DNA of 64,000 nucleotides. Source: Chryseobacterium gambrini. Lineage in GTDB: Bacteria; Bacteroidota; Bacteroidia; Flavobacteriales; Weeksellaceae. Below, piece by piece: positions 8,753 to 17,627 of the stretch. The stretch lies in the NCBI RefSeq assembly GCF_900156825.1, contig NZ_FTOV01000017.1, positions 1-64,000 on the forward strand, in the 5' to 3' direction. The notes beneath the pieces are model-generated. The model ran no database searches, was not told where the DNA came from, and worked only from the letters and a program-made list of their open reading frames with translations. Both the position numbers and the translations under genes were made by a program. Every line of letters begins with the position of its first letter. The stretch's first letter is position 1.

Positions 8753-9574
8753 ATGAGGAAATATTTTAAAGCGAATGGGATTATTGCATTAATTCTATTC
8801 ACTTCTTTTCAGTCTAATGCTCAGGTAAAAATTTCAAATTCCTCCGGAACAGTTAATTCTGAAAGTATTTTACAACTTGAAAATTCATCCAACAACAAAG
8901 GTTTCCTGCTTACCAGAATTGCTCTTCAGTCCACCACATTAGCGGCTCCGATGAGTGCTCATGTTTCGGGAATGATTGTGTACAACACCGCGACGGCAGG
9001 AACTTCTCCTAACAACGTTACTCCCGGATTATATTACAATACAGGAACAGGCTGGGTAAAATTATCCACAAAAACACCCAAAGTAGGAGACATTAAAAAC
9101 GGATTTCAAACCGCTGATCATAAGGGATGGTATCTTCTTAACGGCAGAGCGATAAGTACTTTATCTGCCAATCCCAGAGCAAGAGCAACTGCTTTAGGCT
9201 TTACTGTCAATCTGCCTGATGCTACGGACCGTTTTCTTAAAAACACAAGCGGAACAGACAATCTTGCAGCGGCATCGGGAAGCGATACTTTTACTTTAAC
9301 GCAGGCTAATTTACCCAATGTGAATTTCACAGGAGTAACCAATACTACAGGAAATCATACGCATACGTATACAGACAATCCTTTAAATTCTACAACAAAC
9401 GGTGTCGTATCAGGAACCAACAATCCGATTTCTGATAATTCCAGTGTAAATGATACCACGACCACAGATGGCAATCATACCCACACATTAAGTTTTACAC
9501 TGGGAAGCAGCCAGCCTGTAGCTTTACAGCCAAACAACATCGTTACTAATGTATTTATTTATCTAGGAAGTTAA
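8753..9574 (+). CDS. Secreted protein with phage tail-collar/fibre-tip-like domain (copy 1)
   Basis: 273 aa. Sec signal peptide (about 1-23, ending SNAQ), then a short N-terminal domain with the Bacteroidota surface-protein motif ending NNKGFLLTRIAL, and from about residue 112 a domain starting VGDIKNGF and continuing GWYLLNGRAIS, as in phage tail-collar domains. Two G-x-H-x-H motifs (GNHTHTYTD about 200, GNHTHTLSF about 240) resemble the metal-binding HxH motifs of phage long-tail-fibre tips such as T4 gp37. First of three tandem paralogues. No phage genes are nearby, so a cell-surface or secreted trimeric fibre is more likely than a virion part. Function is inferred only. Confidence 0.75.
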   Translation: MRKYFKANGIIALILFTSFQSNAQVKISNSSGTVNSESILQLENSSNNKGFLLTRIALQSTTLAAPMSAHVSGMIVYNTATAGTSPNNVTPGLYYNTGTGWVKLSTKTPKVGDIKNGFQTADHKGWYLLNGRAISTLSANPRARATALGFTVNLPDATDRFLKNTSGTDNLAAASGSDTFTLTQANLPNVNFTGVTNTTGNHTHTYTDNPLNSTTNGVVSGTNNPISDNSSVNDTTTTDGNHTHTLSFTLGSSQPVALQPNNIVTNVFIYLGS

Positions 9575-9575
9575 T

Positions 9576-10379
9576 ATGAAAGCTAAATTTTTATCCCCTT
9601 ATATCGCATTATTTTTTTTCACCGCTCATAAAGCACAAGTTGGAATAGGAATAAATAATCCTTCCAGCTCTGCTGTTTTAGAGCTGAGCAGTACCAATAA
9701 AGGTCTTCTTATGAATAGCGTAGCCTTAACATCAACAACCTCTGCTACTCCTTTTGGAAGCAATGTAGAAGGAATGTGGGTTTACAATACAGCAACTGCC
9801 GGAACAGCTCCCAATAATGTAATTCCCGGATTATATTACAACGACGGAACAAAGTGGGTACTGATGTCTATCAACAATGATCTTCCTAAAGTAGGAGATA
9901 TAAAATCCAGCATGGCAACTGCAGATCATGACGGATGGTATCTGCTGAACGGACGTACTGTTTCTACTTTACCGGCAGTAAGCCAGACCAATGCGGTCGC
10001 TTTAGGCTTCAGCACTACCCTTCCGAGTTCAAATGACCGAATTTTAAAGGGCAAAAATGCATCCGAAGCCATCGCTGCAACGGGAGGAAGCAATTCTTAT
10101 TCCATTGCACAGGCTAATCTTCCCAATGTAAATATTACAGGAACTACGGCATCTTCAGGAGCACATACTCACAGCTATACCAATCGAGGAGTCAACTACT
10201 GGAATTACAATGCGGGAAGCATCAATACTACAAGAACAATTGATACGGAAACAAGGACTACCGCAGCCGCAGGAGATCACAGTCATACTATTTCTGTTGC
10301 GAGTGGTGGAACGAATACGGCGATCACGCAATATCCAAAACATTTGGTTGTACAGTATTTTATTTATCTCGGAAAATAA
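9576..10379 (+). CDS. Secreted protein with phage tail-collar/fibre-tip-like domain (copy 2)
   Basis: 267 aa paralogue of the preceding gene, starting 1 nt after its stop, so very probably co-transcribed. Signal peptide (about 1-20, ending KAQ), the motif VGIGINNPSSSAVLELSS, then VGDIKSSM and GWYLLNGRTVS, followed by an LPNVNITG segment and two HxH motifs (GAHTHSYTN about 195, GDHSHTISV about 233). The loop between the HxH motifs differs most from the other copies, as expected if it is the exposed binding region. The C-terminus VVQYFIYLGK matches copies 1 and 3. Confidence 0.75.
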   Translation: MKAKFLSPYIALFFFTAHKAQVGIGINNPSSSAVLELSSTNKGLLMNSVALTSTTSATPFGSNVEGMWVYNTATAGTAPNNVIPGLYYNDGTKWVLMSINNDLPKVGDIKSSMATADHDGWYLLNGRTVSTLPAVSQTNAVALGFSTTLPSSNDRILKGKNASEAIAATGGSNSYSIAQANLPNVNITGTTASSGAHTHSYTNRGVNYWNYNAGSINTTRTIDTETRTTAAAGDHSHTISVASGGTNTAITQYPKHLVVQYFIYLGK

Positions 10380-10397
10380 CACAAATAATTTTAAATA

Positions 10398-11219
10398 ATG
10401 AAAAAATTAATTTTCGCTGTCATACTGACTTCTGTCGCTTCTTCTTCTGATGCCCAGGTTTTAATCACCAACGGAACCTCCAGCAATCCAATCCCGAATC
10501 CCAATGCACAGCTTGAACTTTATTCTCAAAATAACAATAAAGGTCTTTTGATGCCGAAAGTCTCACTGGTAACAACAGACAATCCGAGTCCGTTACCGGG
10601 TCATATTGCAGGAATGACTATTTATAACACCAATACTTCCACAGCAACCACTCTTACAAGTGTAACCCCGGGAATTTATTACAATGACGGAACGTCATGG
10701 AATAAAATGGAAGTACAGACTCCTACTGTAGGAGATATAAAATACAGCAGTGTGGCAACCGATCATGACGGATGGTATCTTCTGGACGGAAGAGCAATTT
10801 CTACTTTATCTGTTTCTGCGCAATCTGCTGCATCCTCATTAGGTTTTTCATCATCACTTCCCAACAGTGCAGACAGATATCTGAAAGCAAAATCAGCTTC
10901 TGAGACCTTAGGAGCCGCGGGTGGAAACACTTCAGTTGTACTTACACAGGCAAACCTTCCGAATGTTACTTATAATGCAACAACTTCAAGCACCGGAGCT
11001 CATAACCACACTTATAACGACAGAGCCAGCGGAACGGTAAACAGTGTTGAGGCAGGAAGTACCAAAACGGTTGTGGATAATGATTCTACTACTTCTACCA
11101 CCTCATCGGCAGGAGCACATACCCATACATTCTCGGTTTTTACAGGAGGATCCGGCACACCGCTTAATCTTCAGCCAAAATATTTATCTGCCTATATTTT
11201 TGTTTATTTAGGACAGTAG
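10398..11219 (+). CDS. Secreted protein with phage tail-collar/fibre-tip-like domain (copy 3)
   Basis: 273 aa, third tandem paralogue, 18 nt after copy 2. Signal peptide (about 1-20, ending SDAQ), KGLLMPKVSL motif, VGDIKYSS and GWYLLDGRAIS collar motifs, LPNVTYNA, and two HxH motifs (GAHNHTYND about 200, GAHTHTFSV about 239). Ends YIFVYLGQ. Three copies in a row with conserved ends and variable middles suggest local duplication followed by diversification. Confidence 0.75.
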   Translation: MKKLIFAVILTSVASSSDAQVLITNGTSSNPIPNPNAQLELYSQNNNKGLLMPKVSLVTTDNPSPLPGHIAGMTIYNTNTSTATTLTSVTPGIYYNDGTSWNKMEVQTPTVGDIKYSSVATDHDGWYLLDGRAISTLSVSAQSAASSLGFSSSLPNSADRYLKAKSASETLGAAGGNTSVVLTQANLPNVTYNATTSSTGAHNHTYNDRASGTVNSVEAGSTKTVVDNDSTTSTTSSAGAHTHTFSVFTGGSGTPLNLQPKYLSAYIFVYLGQ

Positions 11220-11751
11220 ATTACGCAACATTTTAGCTTAGAAAATAATAAGGCTAAAGAAGAAATAAATCCATTTTTGCATAAGCTGTAAAATGAACTT
11301 TTTAAACCTGTAAAAATTTTAATATAATTTTAACATTCGAGTGTAAAAATATGTATCCCATCGTAATCATCTGTAAATATTGAAAATCATTCACTTTCAA
11401 TCCCCGATTAGTGAATCAAATTACTGTATCTCTATACTTTGATTATTTTTTAAAATAAAATTTTAGTATCTTTGCGAATATTTTTAATGATCCGTCATAA
11501 AGTTTCTATCATTAAAAAATATAATATGGGAGAGTAAACTTCTATTTTAAATCATAAGATAAATATTATTTTATAAATAAAAAACACAACACTCTATTCA
11601 TAATTTTAACACCAAAATGAAAAATTATAACTGTAAATAAGTACAAATGAATTTGTTTACAAAATAAAAAAACACACAGAAACCTTAATCAAATAATAGC
11701 TATTGGTAAAAAGCTTATCAATGGTATGAACACAAAAAAATTATTTCTAAA
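11220..11751. other. Long gene-free interval before the fourth secreted gene
   Basis: About 530 nt, AT-rich. A -7 box TATCTTTG lies at 11467-11474 with TTTG at 11438-11441 (25-nt spacer, slightly long). This would give a leader of about 270 nt for the gene at 11752. The only short ORFs are 7-16 codons and unconvincing. No terminator was found directly after 11219. Confidence 0.4.
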
Positions 11752-12324
11752 ATGCACAAAATTATCACTCTAATTTTGGTAATTCTTTCTTACAGTATTA
11801 CCGCACAAGTTGGCATCAATACATCTTTACCGGATCCAAGTTCTTCTTTAGACATTTCGAGTAATTCAAAAGGACTTTTACTTCCGAGAATCAGTAATCT
11901 TTCATTGGTTACTAATCCTGCAACAGGATTGGTTATTTTTGATACCAATAAAAAATGTATCAGCCAGAATGTCGGAACTCCGGCAGCTCCCGACTGGGTG
12001 TGCCTTTCTCCGTATTCGGCAAGATTTTTCTACATGCCAAGTGTTGTTTTTGATACGACTACCATTGCAGCAGGACAAACGAAAGATTTATACACATTGT
12101 ATAAAAATCAGTTTTCGAATATTCCTTCCAATGCGAGAAGTGCTTCCGCTCCGGCAACGATTCCTTTCTTTCCTAACGCAACAGATCTTCACTATTATGT
12201 AACAGGATACGATTCTACTGTGTTCAGGATTAACAGCATCAGCAATACAGGGGTTTTAAACTATGATGTACTGGCAAACGCCACACCTGCTTCTTTTATT
12301 AACATTGTTTTTGTCGTAAAATAA
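11752..12324 (+). CDS. Secreted protein of unknown function, related N-terminus to the tail-collar group
   Basis: 190 aa. Signal peptide (about 1-18, ending TAQ), then VGINTSLPDPSSSLDISS and KGLLLPRIS, the same N-terminal motif as the three upstream proteins. The rest (about 60-190) has no collar or HxH motifs; it contains a single Cys pair (C62, C75 region) and is rich in Asn, Thr and aromatic residues, as in beta-sandwich surface domains. 9 nt before the lectin-like gene, so the two are probably co-expressed and may act together. I do not recognise a named family. Confidence 0.7.
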   Translation: MHKIITLILVILSYSITAQVGINTSLPDPSSSLDISSNSKGLLLPRISNLSLVTNPATGLVIFDTNKKCISQNVGTPAAPDWVCLSPYSARFFYMPSVVFDTTTIAAGQTKDLYTLYKNQFSNIPSNARSASAPATIPFFPNATDLHYYVTGYDSTVFRINSISNTGVLNYDVLANATPASFINIVFVVK

Positions 12325-12333
12325 GTAAACATC

Positions 12334-13902
12334 ATGAAAAAGAATTTCAGAGGGCTATCGGTGATGAGCCTTATATTTACTTTGCTTACAACTTTCCTGT
12401 ACGCACAGACAGACAGTACTGAAGTTGCCAGTATTTACGGATTTTATTCCTATTCAAGCTCTTTAATGAATGCTTCTTCGGCATCCGAGCTTACCATACA
12501 GGGAAATGCTTCCCATACTGCAACAGGAGTACAGCTTACCCCTGCAAGCTCAGGTCAGTTCGGAGGATTATTTATCAACGGCAGAACTTTTACTTCGGTA
12601 AACGGTTTACACGTCGAATTTGAATACGATATGAAATCCGGCGCCCCATTCAGTGGTTCGTATGGTGACGGTTTATCTTTTTTCCTGTACGACGGTTCTG
12701 TAACCAATCCTACAATCGGATCTTCCGGTGCAGGTTTGGGATATGCTTATAACAGAGCAAAAAATGATTTTGCATCATTCAGAAAACCAGGTTTATCAGG
12801 AGCGTATCTTGGGATTGCGCTGGATGAGTTCGGAAATTTTAAATCAAAACGTTTTCAGGGCGAATCCAGAGTTAACGGTATTACAGGAGTAACATGGAGC
12901 CAGGGATCAAGCCACGTAACATTGAGAGGAGCCAAAGGAGCCGCCATCAATACCAATGGCTTAGGAGATGGCTACACAGGATATCCGGTTCTGGTAAGCC
13001 GATCTACATTAAGCAATACAGGAACCGTAGGAAGAATATTACAGGCGGACAGATCGTATGCTTCCACTACCAATACATTGGCTTCTACTTTTGATCTGAG
13101 AAACGGAAGCGGAGAATTCAGAAAAGTGTACCTGGATCTGATTCCTCACTTTGTAACGGCAACTACCACAGACGGATTTGATATAAAAGTGGATATTCAG
13201 ACCATACAAAACGGAACCCCGATTAATATTATTGATTATTATCATTACAAAACCTCTGTTCCGTACAGCGAAAATGCAAATCCTTCCGTAACAGATTTTA
13301 ACAGCTCGGATGCTGAAGGCGCGGCTACAAACCAGACTTTAAATGCTGCAGTACCTGCGGTTTTAAAACTTGGCTTTGCGGCATCCACCGGAGCAGCGTA
13401 TCAACAGCATATTATCCGAAATGTGAAGTTAACATTGCCTTATTCTGCTGTTACGAATGATGATGTGGCAACAACCTGTAAGCTTCAGCCGGTTTCGATC
13501 CCGGTTTTAGATAACGATATTGCCTACAAAGGTCCCATCAGTATTATAACTCCGCCTACAGGGAATAAAAACAATATCGATAAAACTACATTCAGTTTTA
13601 CGAAAACGGGAGATACCGATCTTACTTTATACCGCAGAAAAGTAACCCCACAGGGAACATGGAGCTATAATAAGAATACAGGAATTGTAACATTCTATCC
13701 TTCAAGCGGATTTACCGGAACGGCAACAATGACGTATACCGTAAAAGGCAGAACTTTAAAAGATTCTAACGGTAATATTGTTGAGCCGTATGGTGACACG
13801 GCATATAGATCGGTTCCTGCAACCATTACGGTTACATTAAAGTCAACCGGCTGTGTTTATTCGGTAGTTTCTAATAAAATGGTAACACAGGGCATAAAGT
13901 AA
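12334..13902 (+). CDS. Secreted lectin-like protein with C-terminal CshA-type repeat
   Basis: 522 aa. Signal peptide (about 1-25). Residues about 30-365 look like an L-type-lectin/concanavalin-like beta-sandwich (GDGLSFFLYDGS, GYAYNRAKNDFAS, LGIALDEFGNF), the pattern of carbohydrate-binding domains. Residues about 375-510 begin with NDDVATTCKLQPVSIPVLDND and continue GTWSYNKNTGIVTFYPSSGF and TYTVKG, as in CshA-type fibril repeats of adhesins. No type IX secretion C-terminal domain is visible, which is odd for a Bacteroidota adhesin of this size. Likely exported to the periplasm or surface for adhesion. Terminator follows at 13929. Confidence 0.7.
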   Translation: MKKNFRGLSVMSLIFTLLTTFLYAQTDSTEVASIYGFYSYSSSLMNASSASELTIQGNASHTATGVQLTPASSGQFGGLFINGRTFTSVNGLHVEFEYDMKSGAPFSGSYGDGLSFFLYDGSVTNPTIGSSGAGLGYAYNRAKNDFASFRKPGLSGAYLGIALDEFGNFKSKRFQGESRVNGITGVTWSQGSSHVTLRGAKGAAINTNGLGDGYTGYPVLVSRSTLSNTGTVGRILQADRSYASTTNTLASTFDLRNGSGEFRKVYLDLIPHFVTATTTDGFDIKVDIQTIQNGTPINIIDYYHYKTSVPYSENANPSVTDFNSSDAEGAATNQTLNAAVPAVLKLGFAASTGAAYQQHIIRNVKLTLPYSAVTNDDVATTCKLQPVSIPVLDNDIAYKGPISIITPPTGNKNNIDKTTFSFTKTGDTDLTLYRRKVTPQGTWSYNKNTGIVTFYPSSGFTGTATMTYTVKGRTLKDSNGNIVEPYGDTAYRSVPATITVTLKSTGCVYSVVSNKMVTQGIK

Positions 13903-13928
13903 ACCTTAACTAAATTATATAACCGGAC

Positions 13929-13956
13929 AAACCACAGAAAATTTCTGTGGTTTTGT
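13929..13956 (+). terminator. Terminator of the secreted-protein island
   Basis: AACCACAGAAA pairs with TTTCTGTGGTT around 13930-13953, followed by a T-rich tract. Confidence 0.85.
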
Positions 13957-13958
13957 TT

Positions 13959-13966
13959 TATATTTG
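13959..13966 (+). promoter_or_regulatory. -7 box of the DUF72 gene
   Basis: TATATTTG, an exact TAnnTTTG match, 31 nt before the ATG at 13998. Confidence 0.55.
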
Positions 13967-13997
13967 TTATACATTTTAATTCTAAAAATATTCAGAT

Positions 13998-14888
13998 ATG
14001 AAATTCGGACAAGTTGAAGATCCTTCAAAGATAGATTTTACATTACCCAAAGATCATCCCAGAACCAAGGAAATATTAAACCAGAATAAAAAAGGACTGG
14101 AAAATATCTCCATCGGATGCGCAAAATGGAACAAGACAGACCTGAAAGGCTTTTATCCAAAAGGTACAAAAGATGAGCTCACGTATTATGCAACGCAGTT
14201 TAATTCTATTGAGCTGAATGCAACCTTTTACGGTATGCCGACTCCGGAACAGGTACAGACGTGGAAAGAAAAAACTCCCGCTGATTTTAAATTTTTCCCA
14301 AAAATAACAAATACAGTTTCCCATTTCAGAAGACTGCTAAATATAGACGATGTGGTAACCCAGTTCGCAACTGCGGTTTTAAATTTTGATGAAAAACTGG
14401 GAATGGTGTTCCTTCAGCTTCATGATAATTTCAAGCCGAAAGATTATGAAAGACTGGAAAAATTCGTAAAAAACTGGCCAAAAGAAGTTCCTCTTGCGAT
14501 AGAGCTGAGAAATACAGACTGGTTTACCGATGAAGAGATTCTTAATAAGACCTGCGATCTGTTTGAAGAAAACAACATCACCAACATTATTGTAGATACT
14601 GCAGGAAGAAGAGATATGCTTCATATGCGTCTTACCACACCGAATGCATTTATCCGCTATGTTGGAGCCAACGCAGAAAGTGATTATGACAGACTGGATG
14701 ACTGGATGAAACATCTTACCCAATGGAAAAACGAAGGATTGCAGAATCTGTATTTTTTTGTGCATCAGAATATTGAAAAGGCTTCTCCCCTGCTTTCCTC
14801 TTATTTCATCAAAAAAGTGAATGAAGAGTGGAAAAAAGACATTCACATCCCCGAAATGGCAAAAGAAAGTACAGGAAGTTTATTTTAA
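13998..14888 (+). CDS. DUF72 (YecE-like) protein
   Basis: 296 aa. DUF72 proteins have a TIM-barrel-like fold of unknown activity. Typical features: SIGCAKWNKTDLKGFYPKG near the start, the FNSIELNATFYGMP strand, the FKFFPKITNTVSH segment and AIELRNTDWF. The protein is of full family length and monocistronic, with its own promoter. Nothing in the context suggests a substrate. Confidence 0.85.
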   Translation: MKFGQVEDPSKIDFTLPKDHPRTKEILNQNKKGLENISIGCAKWNKTDLKGFYPKGTKDELTYYATQFNSIELNATFYGMPTPEQVQTWKEKTPADFKFFPKITNTVSHFRRLLNIDDVVTQFATAVLNFDEKLGMVFLQLHDNFKPKDYERLEKFVKNWPKEVPLAIELRNTDWFTDEEILNKTCDLFEENNITNIIVDTAGRRDMLHMRLTTPNAFIRYVGANAESDYDRLDDWMKHLTQWKNEGLQNLYFFVHQNIEKASPLLSSYFIKKVNEEWKKDIHIPEMAKESTGSLF

Positions 14889-15082
14889 GATTTAACAGAT
14901 TTTAATTTTATTCACCAATAAGTGGGATAATTAATAACAAAAAGTGCATTTTTAATATAAATAATTCACTTTTTTGTCTGTAAAAAAAATTACTGTAAAA
15001 CCTTTATTCATATTGTTATAATTAGTAAATTAGAAAGAAGAGATTTTATATTAATCAAAGCACAATAAAAACCAATAACAGT

Positions 15083-15313
15083 ATGGAAAAGGAAATTTGT
15101 ACAATAAGTATTACCAGCAACTGGCTCGGTGACGAGTATACTTTTTATGAGAACGAAAAAATAAAAAGAACATACGACAACAACAGCTTAAGTTCTGATG
15201 TTACGGAATGGCTGGAACCGAAACAAATCAGTAAACACAATAAAGATAAGCTGATTAAGAACTGTCCGGAAGAGCATAAAGAACGAATCATGATTATTCT
15301 TGATTATCCTTAA
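15083..15313 (+). CDS. Small hypothetical protein
   Basis: 76 aa, acidic/charged, no signal peptide and no membrane span. It starts MEKEICTISITSNWLGDEYTF and ends ILDYP. It is likely real because it sits alone in an otherwise open plus-strand region and is followed by a good terminator 15 nt beyond its stop. I do not recognise the family. Confidence 0.6.
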   Translation: MEKEICTISITSNWLGDEYTFYENEKIKRTYDNNSLSSDVTEWLEPKQISKHNKDKLIKNCPEEHKERIMIILDYP

Positions 15314-15327
15314 TCTTTTACCCCAAT

Positions 15328-15363
15328 AAAAAATCCCAACCTTCAGCAAAGATTGGGATTTCT
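15328..15363. terminator. Bidirectional terminator
   Basis: AAATCCCAA (15331-15339) pairs with TTGGGATTT (15353-15361), flanked by A- and T-runs. It serves the convergent genes 15083 (+) and 15364 (-). Confidence 0.8.
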
Positions 15364-15957
15364 TTATTTTCTTTTTCTCAGAAGCAACATAATGTTGAGA
15401 AACAGAAGCAGAAAATCTAAAGTAATCCAGATTCCCAGTTTTACGTTCTCATGATTATAAGCATCAATCTGTTTTTTCGCCAGATCCGAGAGTTTTGAAC
15501 TCTGAATAATATAATTCTGAACTTCAATAATCTGATCTATATTTTTATTCGGGACCGAATTCTGAGAGAAGTATACAAGATTTTTTTTGCCTAAATATCC
15601 TACCACCCAATATTCATCAGACTTATCCATTTTCAGATATTCTATTCTGTAATATTCCGGACGGATGGTTCCAAGATGTTTCGTATCCACTACTTTACCA
15701 GTTTCAGCATCATTCAGCGTAAGTACATAAAAATCCAGAGGCTGCGGAAGTTTATTGATAACCTGAAGCGCAACCGAATTTTCTACAATGCCTATCGTAC
15801 TTTTCTTGATAAACCAATACGTGAAGATAGAAAATGAAAAAATAATCGTAACAATGCGGAATAATTTTGCCCATTCTGCGCCCTTTCCTTTCTTCAGCTT
15901 GGAAAGCAGGAGAGAAAAAACAGAAGCCCAGAAGATGACCAGAACAATAAATACCAT
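15364..15957 (-). CDS. Membrane protein of unknown function
   Basis: 197 aa. Three hydrophobic segments: MVFIVLVIFWASVFSLLLS (about 1-19), VTIIFSFSIFTYWFI (about 32-50) and a C-terminal span (about 172-192). Between them is a soluble domain with strands (LDFYVLTLNDAETGKV, YYRIEYLKM). The minus-strand -7 box TATCTTTG ends 4 nt before the ATG, so the mRNA is probably leaderless; that also fixes this start. No family recognised. Confidence 0.7.
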   Translation of the reverse strand: MVFIVLVIFWASVFSLLLSKLKKGKGAEWAKLFRIVTIIFSFSIFTYWFIKKSTIGIVENSVALQVINKLPQPLDFYVLTLNDAETGKVVDTKHLGTIRPEYYRIEYLKMDKSDEYWVVGYLGKKNLVYFSQNSVPNKNIDQIIEVQNYIIQSSKLSDLAKKQIDAYNHENVKLGIWITLDFLLLFLNIMLLLRKRK

Positions 15958-15961
15958 ACTG

Positions 15962-15969
15962 CAAAGATA
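15962..15969 (-). promoter_or_regulatory. -7 box for the 15957 membrane-protein gene
   Basis: TATCTTTG on the minus strand; the ATG follows after only CAGT, predicting a leaderless mRNA. Confidence 0.6.
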
Positions 15970-15995
15970 CTTATTTAAAGGGTTTCAAAAGAGTA

Positions 15996-16640
15996 CTATT
16001 CAACATTCCATTCTTTGTAGAACTCATCGAGGAATTTCAGCATAAAATCGTGTCTTTCCCCAGCAATTTCCTTTCCTTTTTCCGTATTCATCAGATCTTT
16101 CAGCAGCAAAAGTTTTTCGTAGAAATGGTTGATGGTGGTTCCGTTGGATTTTTTATATTCTTCCTTAGACATATTGAGTTTAGGCTCTACATTGGGATCA
16201 TACATCGGATTATTTTTAAAGCCTCCGAAGTTGAACGTTCTTCCGATTCCGATGGCTCCGATGGCATCAATCCGGTCTGCATCCTGAACAATTTTCAGTT
16301 CAACAGGAAGATTTTGAGGAACTTCTCCCCTGTTTTTAAAGGAAATATTTTTAATAATGAACAAAACCTGCTCAATTAATTCTTCCGCGGCATTCTGGCT
16401 TTCGAGAAACTCACGGGAAACTTTCAAAGCAAGAGTTTCATCTCCGTTATGAAATTTGGGATCGGCAATATCGTGAAGCAAAGCCGCCAGTTCTACAACT
16501 TCCTGATTACAATTTTCTGTTTCTGCTATTTTTTTGGATAATTTCCATACTCTTTCGATGTGAAACCAGTCGTGTCCCGCTTCTGCACCTTCCAGTTTTT
16601 CTTTTACAAATTCTACCGTGTTTTGGATCAGATTCTTCAT
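15996..16640 (-). CDS. HD-domain phosphohydrolase
   Basis: 214 aa. Metal-dependent phosphohydrolase of the YedJ/YpgQ type. Metal ligands are visible as H23 (GHDWFH), H56-D57 (LLHDIAD) and a later Asp in DADRIDAIG. The following segment GIGRTFNFGG is typical of the group, whose members hydrolyse nucleotide triphosphates or pyrophosphate bonds. I prefer the ATG at 16640 (MKNLIQNTVEF); an upstream ATG at 16673 adds 11 residues. Followed closely by other minus-strand hydrolase genes, but spacing (58 nt) gives only weak operon evidence. Confidence 0.85.
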   Translation of the reverse strand: MKNLIQNTVEFVKEKLEGAEAGHDWFHIERVWKLSKKIAETENCNQEVVELAALLHDIADPKFHNGDETLALKVSREFLESQNAAEELIEQVLFIIKNISFKNRGEVPQNLPVELKIVQDADRIDAIGAIGIGRTFNFGGFKNNPMYDPNVEPKLNMSKEEYKKSNGTTINHFYEKLLLLKDLMNTEKGKEIAGERHDFMLKFLDEFYKEWNVE

Positions 16641-16698
16641 TACTATCAATTCATTTAAATGTTTGGCGACCAACTTGTCAAAAAGAAAAAATGATTTA

Positions 16699-17538
16699 TC
16701 AGGGAATTTCGTTTAAAATAATATTCCACAGTTTCTTATTGTAACTTCTGAAAAAATTAATGTGTCCGATCTTTCCTTTTTCCGATTCTGAAATTTTCAC
16801 CACTCTGTAAGTTGGCTTAAGATTCGGATAGGTATCGTTCATCAGACTTTTTACCCCTTTTTCAGTGAGCCATGCATCATCTTCAGCATATATTACAAAT
16901 ACTTTCTGTGCTAAATTTTTAGAATAATCCTCAATTTTCTCCAGCAATCTGTTGGTCGATTTTCTGTTTAAAATTAAGGTTCTCCAGTCATATGCGCAAT
17001 TTTTCGGAAGACTTTCTCCGAGTCCGAACCAATTTCCCGGAAAATAGCCCAGTAATGCGGTGGTTAAAGGCTGGGCAATTCCAAAACCTAAATACGCTTC
17101 TATTTTTGTTTTGAATTTCAAATGTCCTACAAAAGCATTCTGCGTTCCTACAAAGAAAAATTCTTCAAACATTTCAGCATCTTTATTCATTCCTAAAATT
17201 AAAGCTCCCACGGAATGTCCTAAACAGTACTTTCGATAATCTGTAAAATTTTTCTGAATGTAATCTGTAACAGCTTTAAAATCTTCGGAACCCCAGATTC
17301 TCATCGAAGCATAAAATCCTCTCATATTTTCAGGTTTCGAAAGCCCGATTCCCCGATAATCGTAGGTAATGACGGTAAATCCTTTTTCGGAAAAAAACTT
17401 TGCAAATGAAAAGTAAATCTGCTGTTTTACTCCGGTTGCAGAATTGATAAGCAATAGTTTATGATTGCTTTTTTCAGGAGAAAATAAATGGGCAACTATT
17501 GAAACGTCATCAGATGCTGTAAGCTTTAGCTCTTTCAT
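16699..17538 (-). CDS. Alpha/beta hydrolase
   Basis: 279 aa cytoplasmic serine hydrolase. Nucleophile elbow CLGHSVGAL with Ser109, an oxyanion segment NSATGVKQQ, and DYRGIGLS after the third strand. Candidate catalytic Asp in YAEDDAWL and a candidate His near GKIGHINFF. Resembles the COG4757 group of predicted hydrolases with unknown substrate. Lies between the HD hydrolase and the ribokinase-like gene, same strand. Confidence 0.85.
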   Translation of the reverse strand: MKELKLTASDDVSIVAHLFSPEKSNHKLLLINSATGVKQQIYFSFAKFFSEKGFTVITYDYRGIGLSKPENMRGFYASMRIWGSEDFKAVTDYIQKNFTDYRKYCLGHSVGALILGMNKDAEMFEEFFFVGTQNAFVGHLKFKTKIEAYLGFGIAQPLTTALLGYFPGNWFGLGESLPKNCAYDWRTLILNRKSTNRLLEKIEDYSKNLAQKVFVIYAEDDAWLTEKGVKSLMNDTYPNLKPTYRVVKISESEKGKIGHINFFRSYNKKLWNIILNEIP

Positions 17539-17548
17539 GGGTAAAAAA

Positions 17549-17576
17549 GAAAAAATCCACTATAAAAGTGGAAATT
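17549..17576 (-). terminator. Terminator of the ribokinase-like gene
   Basis: TCCACT (17556-17561) pairs with AGTGGA (17567-17572). On the minus strand it is followed by a T-run. Confidence 0.75.
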
Positions 17577-17627
17577 TTACTTTATATTTTATGTTAAGTT
17601 TAAAACTTTCGATATGTAACAAATAGC

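Noticed and set aside
11487-11640. Micro-ORFs of 7 and 16 codons before 11752
   Set aside because: Too short, no supporting spacing or composition, no recognisable peptide.
8753-13902. Prophage remnant
   Set aside because: Each protein has a Sec signal peptide, and there are no capsid, terminase, integrase or lysis genes.
15083-15313. Antitoxin or immunity role for the 76-aa protein
   Set aside because: There is no partner gene and no recognisable DNA-binding or immunity motif.
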